Assembly (NCBI RefSeq): GCF_000518885.1
Contig: NZ_JAEL01000010.1
Coordinates: 23,006 to 87,005, forward strand
DNA: 64,000 bases
Direction: 5' to 3'
DNA from: Bacillus sp. J33
Lineage (GTDB): Bacteria > Bacillota > Bacilli > Bacillales > Cytobacillaceae
This document shows, piece after piece, positions 60,320 to 64,000 of this stretch; positions within the stretch are counted from its first letter, which is position 1, and every line of letters begins with the position of its first letter. Position numbers and translations under genes: made by a program. A model generated the notes under the pieces. It was not told where the DNA came from and ran no database searches. It was given only the letters and a program-made list of their open reading frames with translations.

Positions 60320-60452
60320 TAAGTTGTTTGCAAGCATGGTAAGGCATCAAATATTATATTAGAAATTACCTTTAGGCATCATTAGTTTCCGCATTCTACA
60401 TGTGTGGACTGTAATTGACAACACAAGGGCTGTTGGTGAATTTACAAAAAAA

Positions 60453-60492
60453 ACTAACGGAACCAGTATCATCTGATTCCGTTAGTAACATC
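60453..60492 (-). terminator. terminator after dihydrouridine synthase
   Basis: CTAACGGAA-CAG pairs with CTG-TTCCGTTAG; read on the minus strand it is followed by eight T residues. Confidence 0.8.
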
Positions 60493-60558
60493 TTACTGCG
60501 TGTTTGAGGGCAACCAGTTTAACCTCCTACTTCGCTTTTATCTTGAATTGGGACCCTT

Positions 60559-61554
60559 CTACTGTTTCCCCATTCCATCAAGATTCTTTGACGCAAAGAT
60601 ATCAAGCAATTCACGCACTTCATCTGTTGACTTTGTGTTCATCAATTGATTTCTTAATTCACTCGCCCCTCGAAATCCTTTGACATAGATCTTGAAGAAG
60701 CGATGAAGAGCCGTGAACGGCCTCAGTTCTAAATGCGAATATTTATCATGGAGATCCATATGCAATCTCAAGAGGTCAAGCAATTCCTCACTGCTATGAT
60801 CTTTCTTCTCCTTTTCAAAGGCAAATGGATTATGGAATATGCCGCGCCCAATCATTACCCCATCAACGCCATATTGATCGACTAGCTTCAAACCAGTCTG
60901 GCGGTCAGGAATATCTCCATTGATCGTCAAAAGGGTATCCGGAGCCACCTGGTCGCGAAGTTTCTTAATCTCCGGGATCAGCTCCCAATGCGCAGGCACT
61001 TTGCTCATTTCGTCCCTTGTACGCAGATGAATGGAAAGATTAGCAATGTCTTGTTCCAAAATGTGTTTCAGCCAAACCTTCCATTCGTCTACTTCCGTAA
61101 AGCCAAGCCTTGTCTTTACACTTACCGGCAAACCTCCTGCTTTGGCTGCCTGAATCAATTCAGCTGCAACTTCCGGGCGACGGATCAGGCCGCTGCCCTT
61201 ACCGTGCTGTGCCACATTTGGTACAGGACAGCCCATATTGATATCCAATCCCTTAAAGCCCAGTTCCGCCATCCCAATACTCATTTGCCGGAAGTATTCA
61301 GGTTTATCCCCCCATATATGGGCTACAATTGGCTGTTCATCCTCTGTAAATGTCAAACGCCCACGCACACTATTAATCCCCTCAGGGTGACAATAACTAT
61401 CCGAGTTTGTAAACTCAGTAAAAAACACATCAGGTCTGGCTGCTTCACTCACCACATGGCGAAAAACAACATCCGTCACCTCTTCCATTGGTGCCAGTAT
61501 AAAAAAAGGTCGTGGTAACTCACGCCAAAAATTTTCTTTCATATTTTCATTCAA
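60559..61554 (-). CDS. tRNA-dihydrouridine synthase (Dus family)
   Basis: 331-residue FMN-dependent enzyme that reduces uridine to dihydrouridine in tRNA D-loops. FMN barrel start [12 protein letters not shown] (about 21-32), catalytic Cys in NMGCPVPNV (about 107-115), RNA-recognition C-terminal domain from 240. The sequence is less similar to the canonical Bacillus DusB pair (motif APMEEVTD instead of APMAGVTD), so it may be a divergent paralog. Start: TTG at 61554 or ATG at 61542; the AGAGG site fits neither ideally. Confidence 0.9.
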   Translation of the reverse strand: MNENMKENFWRELPRPFFILAPMEEVTDVVFRHVVSEAARPDVFFTEFTNSDSYCHPEGINSVRGRLTFTEDEQPIVAHIWGDKPEYFRQMSIGMAELGFKGLDINMGCPVPNVAQHGKGSGLIRRPEVAAELIQAAKAGGLPVSVKTRLGFTEVDEWKVWLKHILEQDIANLSIHLRTRDEMSKVPAHWELIPEIKKLRDQVAPDTLLTINGDIPDRQTGLKLVDQYGVDGVMIGRGIFHNPFAFEKEKKDHSSEELLDLLRLHMDLHDKYSHLELRPFTALHRFFKIYVKGFRGASELRNQLMNTKSTDEVRELLDIFASKNLDGMGKQ

Positions 61555-61759
61555 ATCCTCTCATTATGGGATACCAGGCAACCTCTTATCCCAAAATTAA
61601 AAAGCAGCATGTCCCTGCTTCTTTTACACTTATACCATGCTTAAGCACTTTTTATCAAACTGATCGGAAATGTTTATTTTAACTTCATAATCTCTATACA
61701 ACCAAAATATCTCCTGCTAAAATCTATCCCATACACCATTCCACTTTCGAGTAAAATAA

Positions 61760-61972
61760 AGTTTTGCTAAAAAGACTGAAAAGAAAATTGGAAGATACCG
61801 GATTGACAAGGGTTTAACAGGAAAAAGACCGCAAAAGTTTATTTTAGAGGTTACACGTTTAAAAGGAGTTGTGTCACGCACTTCACATGTAGAACACGGA
61901 AAAACACATTTAAAATACTTTATCCGCTATAGAGAGTTTATAGATAGCACAAAAAACCGCACAGCATCCTAA
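61760..61972 (+). pseudogene. start-less coding-like remnant
   Basis: About 70 codons with protein-like composition (KRPQKFILEVTRLKGVVSR, then HLKYFIRYREFIDS), ending at TAA 61970-61972, with no start codon or ribosome site; a TAA closes the frame upstream at 61757. Perhaps the tail of a lost gene next to the tRNA. Family unknown. Confidence 0.25.
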
Positions 61973-61996
61973 CTGTACGGCAATATTATGTATATT

Positions 61997-62093
61997 TGGC
62001 GGGACCGCCTGGGAATCGAACCCAGCTGACCTGGCACGCAGGTCACAAGCGGTTTTGAAGACCGTGGAGGGCACCAGCACCCCAATCAGCCCC
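61997..62093 (-). tRNA. selC: tRNA-Sec (selenocysteine, anticodon UCA)
   Basis: On the minus strand a cloverleaf with extra-long variable arm. Anticodon loop CTTCAAA within ACGGT-loop-ACCG gives UCA, which reads UGA. The variable stem is TGACCTG with CAGGTCA, the T arm CTGGG-TTCGATT-CCCAG, the discriminator is G, and CCA is encoded at 61999-61997. The acceptor 5' GGGGCTG pairs with the 3' strand with two G-U pairs. These traits define tRNA-Sec. No SelA, SelB or selenoprotein gene lies in the window, but its presence predicts the Sec machinery elsewhere. Confidence 0.92.
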
Positions 62094-62384
62094 GTAAATC
62101 AAGGGAATCAAACGGTCTTTTCCATTATTCTCCAACGGTTTTGTCTATAGCATTCTAAGTATATTATAGCAATAATAATTAACTAAGATAAGAGTTTTGA
62201 AAATTAAATCTTGTGATTAACCCTGAGAGGGAAATCTGAAAGAACCCCTACCCCTTATTTTTCTCAAACAAGTTCTGAAGCATCTCCCTGAACCATCTAA
62301 ACCTTTAAAAGAACTACTCAACAGAATGAATTGACTTATGGTAGTATTAAATAAAAATTAACACCATTCTAAAGGGGAAAGAAT

Positions 62385-63077
62385 ATGTCTCTTGTTACGC
62401 TTCAAACTATAGCAATTGTTGCACAGGGTATTTCAGCAATTTTAATTTTATTTATTACTTTTAACTTCAATAAGGGAATTAAAAAAATCGAGAAATCTAG
62501 GAGAGAAGATGAGCGTAAAATAGCGAAACACTCAAGAAATAAATTGAGAGTTGAATTTATTTTTAAGTTTGAAGAACACTTACAAGATATAAAAAAAATC
62601 AAGCACGATTTTGAGCTTATGTATCAAAATGAGGTTAAAGGTCATATGGATTTTTTCGTATTAAAAAATTTTTTAGATGAAATGAAACAACTTAAACAGA
62701 GATATGAATTAGATGAAAATACAATCCTTGAGGTGTTCAATAAGTGTTTTGAGCAAAAATCATGGGATGAACCTACCCAAGATGGAGAAGGAACCAGCAC
62801 AGAATGTGAATCAAACAACTTTTTTAAGACATTCAATGAAGCATTCTCTTTAATAAGACAAATCAAGAAAGACATGCTGAAGCTTGAAGTACAAACCCTT
62901 ATAAATTCAACTGAAATTCTTGAACCAATTAAGGAAATCGAACAGGAACTTGGAGGGTCAACTGCTTTTGATGGTCACCCCATTTTAGATATAACCAAGA
63001 ATTACTTATTGTTAGACTCTGTAAGTTATAAATTAGAATATGTCTATAACTATTTAAAAAGAAGTATTGAAAGGTAG
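62385..63077 (+). CDS. hypothetical membrane-anchored coiled-coil protein
   Basis: 230 residues. One N-terminal transmembrane helix (about 5-28), then a basic linker and long charged helices (FKFEEHLQDIKKIKHDFELM and later helices). No catalytic motif or recognised domain. A clear AAAGGGGAAAG site precedes the ATG. It is AT-rich compared with neighbours and lies between the tRNA-Sec and an IS3-family element, which suggests recent acquisition. N-terminal-helix plus coiled-coil proteins of this sort often belong to phage-defence or plasmid cargo, but there is no direct evidence here. Confidence 0.7.
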   Translation: MSLVTLQTIAIVAQGISAILILFITFNFNKGIKKIEKSRREDERKIAKHSRNKLRVEFIFKFEEHLQDIKKIKHDFELMYQNEVKGHMDFFVLKNFLDEMKQLKQRYELDENTILEVFNKCFEQKSWDEPTQDGEGTSTECESNNFFKTFNEAFSLIRQIKKDMLKLEVQTLINSTEILEPIKEIEQELGGSTAFDGHPILDITKNYLLLDSVSYKLEYVYNYLKRSIER

Positions 63078-63153
63078 CAAGACAACTTCCCTAAATAGAA
63101 AGTGGTCACTAGAATAGCTCTATACTTGGAAAGACTGGTAAGTCAACACTTAA

Positions 63154-64000
63154 CTAGACAATTTTTTTAAGGTGTATTTGCTTATAATCAATCGGACTTA
63201 CATAACCAAGTGTTCCATGGATTCTTATGTGATTAAACCAGTGGACATAGTCATGCAATTTCCTTGTTAATTCTTCTAAGCTATCAAAATGTTGACCTTT
63301 AACAAATTCTGTTTTGATAATTTTGAACGTAGCTTCAGCTACTGCATTATCATATGGGCAGCCTTTCATACTTAAGGATCGTTGAATATTAAATGTCTTT
63401 AAAGCATCATCAATCAACTTATTTTTAAACTCATTTCCACGGTCCGTATGAAAAAGTTGGATCTTATTAAGATCGACCTTGATAGATGCTAACGCACGAT
63501 AGACGAGTAATGCATCTTTGTTTGGACCTGTACTGAAACCCACGATTTCTCGATTAAAGAGATCGACAAAGACACATACGTAATTCCATTTTTGATTGAC
63601 TCTTACGTATGTCAAATCGCTTACGATTGCTGTCATTTCTTTTTCCTGGCTGAACTCACGCTTCAGTTCGTTTTTCTGTTCGGATTCATTACAGGATTTC
63701 GCATGTGGCTTAAATTGAGCTACTGTATATGAAGACACAAGACCCTGCTCCTGCATAATGCGCCCAATTCTTCTTCTTGAAACGATGAGACCGCGTTTCT
63801 TTAATTCTATTTTGATTTTACGTGTCCCATAATTTTGACGGCTGGCATGAAAAATGTCGATTACATCGGAGGTAATATTATCCTCTGGGTTTCTTTCTTT
63901 TGCTTCATAATAATAGCTGCTTCTAGGGATTTGTAGGACTTTGCACATTGCTGATATCGAGTATTTGTTTTGGTTATTCTTGATTACATTTACTTTCGTC
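63154..64000 (-). CDS. IS3-family transposase OrfB (partial)
   Basis: DDE integrase of an IS3 group element, at least 280 residues and open to the window edge: the 5' part continues beyond position 64000 (codons before the first ATG at 63948 read in the family pattern, SISAMCKVLQIPRSSYYYE). The catalytic core has the first Asp in AIVSDLTYVRV, the second in LFHTDRGNEF and the Glu in DNAVAEATFKIIKTEF. The sequence is uninterrupted, so the element may be active. The end of the element appears near 63130-63150, 3' of the gene; its terminal repeat cannot be defined without the other end. Confidence 0.92.
   Translation of the reverse strand, partial: TKVNVIKNNQNKYSISAMCKVLQIPRSSYYYEAKERNPEDNITSDVIDIFHASRQNYGTRKIKIELKKRGLIVSRRRIGRIMQEQGLVSSYTVAQFKPHAKSCNESEQKNELKREFSQEKEMTAIVSDLTYVRVNQKWNYVCVFVDLFNREIVGFSTGPNKDALLVYRALASIKVDLNKIQLFHTDRGNEFKNKLIDDALKTFNIQRSLSMKGCPYDNAVAEATFKIIKTEFVKGQHFDSLEELTRKLHDYVHWFNHIRIHGTLGYVSPIDYKQIHLKKIV

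Overview
The window looks like chromosomal DNA of a low-GC, endospore-forming Bacillaceae bacterium (Bacillus/Cytobacillus/Mesobacillus type; the exact genus is inference). The signs are AGGAGG-type ribosome sites, many TTG/GTG starts, a SleB-type cortex hydrolase, an Sda-like sporulation checkpoint peptide and lipoprotein signals of the Bacillus kind. Most of it is accessory metabolism plus one defence operon, with scattered insertion-sequence debris.

Layout. 0.1-3.2 kb: small peptides, an acidic lipoprotein, a 242-bp MITE-like repeat and a catalase. 3.5-10.2 kb: a five-gene minus-strand operon (ROK repressor, iron(III)-type binding lipoprotein, ATPase, fused double permease, argininosuccinate-lyase-family enzyme), divergent from a secreted PIG-L deacetylase, with two operator-like palindromes between them. 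13-16.5 kb: a CocE/S15 hydrolase and a BCCT transporter whose last membrane segment appears damaged. 16.6-18.1 kb: duplicated regulatory DNA, a broken IS110 transposase and a fragment of a sigma-54 activator. 18.4-26.9 kb: a sigma-54 island holding a Zn alcohol dehydrogenase and an amidase (plus tiny partner), each with a near-perfect -24/-12 promoter, and an iron alcohol dehydrogenase / histidine kinase / NtrC-type regulator operon. The kinase is split at an A_AAA_AAC slippery heptamer. An Sda-like gene sits inside this island.

28.8-31.4 kb: DASS-type permease and glycerate kinase. 31.8-39.5 kb: a complete Wadjet (Jet) anti-plasmid SMC-like operon in the order jetD-jetA-jetB-jetC, translationally coupled, with jetD apparently starting on a non-AUG codon. 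40.5 kb: SleB-like hydrolase with a sequestered ribosome site. 41.5-42.4 kb: IS3-family remnant. 42.6-52.5 kb: a beta-galactoside/oligosaccharide cluster (LacI, DMT permease, MGH1-type glycosidase, LacZ, CUT1 permeases and binding protein; no ATPase). 53.1 kb: second, intact BCCT transporter. 55-58 kb: second MITE copy and a single-chain sigma/anti-sigma fusion. 58-61.5 kb: frameshifted SDR gene divergent from a WYL regulator, and a tRNA-dihydrouridine synthase. 62.0 kb: a selenocysteine tRNA (UCA anticodon). 62.4-64 kb: an orphan membrane coiled-coil gene and an IS3-family transposase running off the window.

Two small repeat families recur: a ~245-bp element with imperfect 26-bp terminal inverted repeats and 8-bp target duplications (two copies), and a ~55-bp palindrome beginning GGTGCCT and ending AGGCACC that is repeatedly used as a gene-end terminator (five to six copies). 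The main leads are the Wadjet operon, the split sensor kinase, the sigma/anti-sigma fusion, the lyase/ABC/ROK operon and an orphan structured-RNA-like segment after the amidase. None of these could be tested by database search here.
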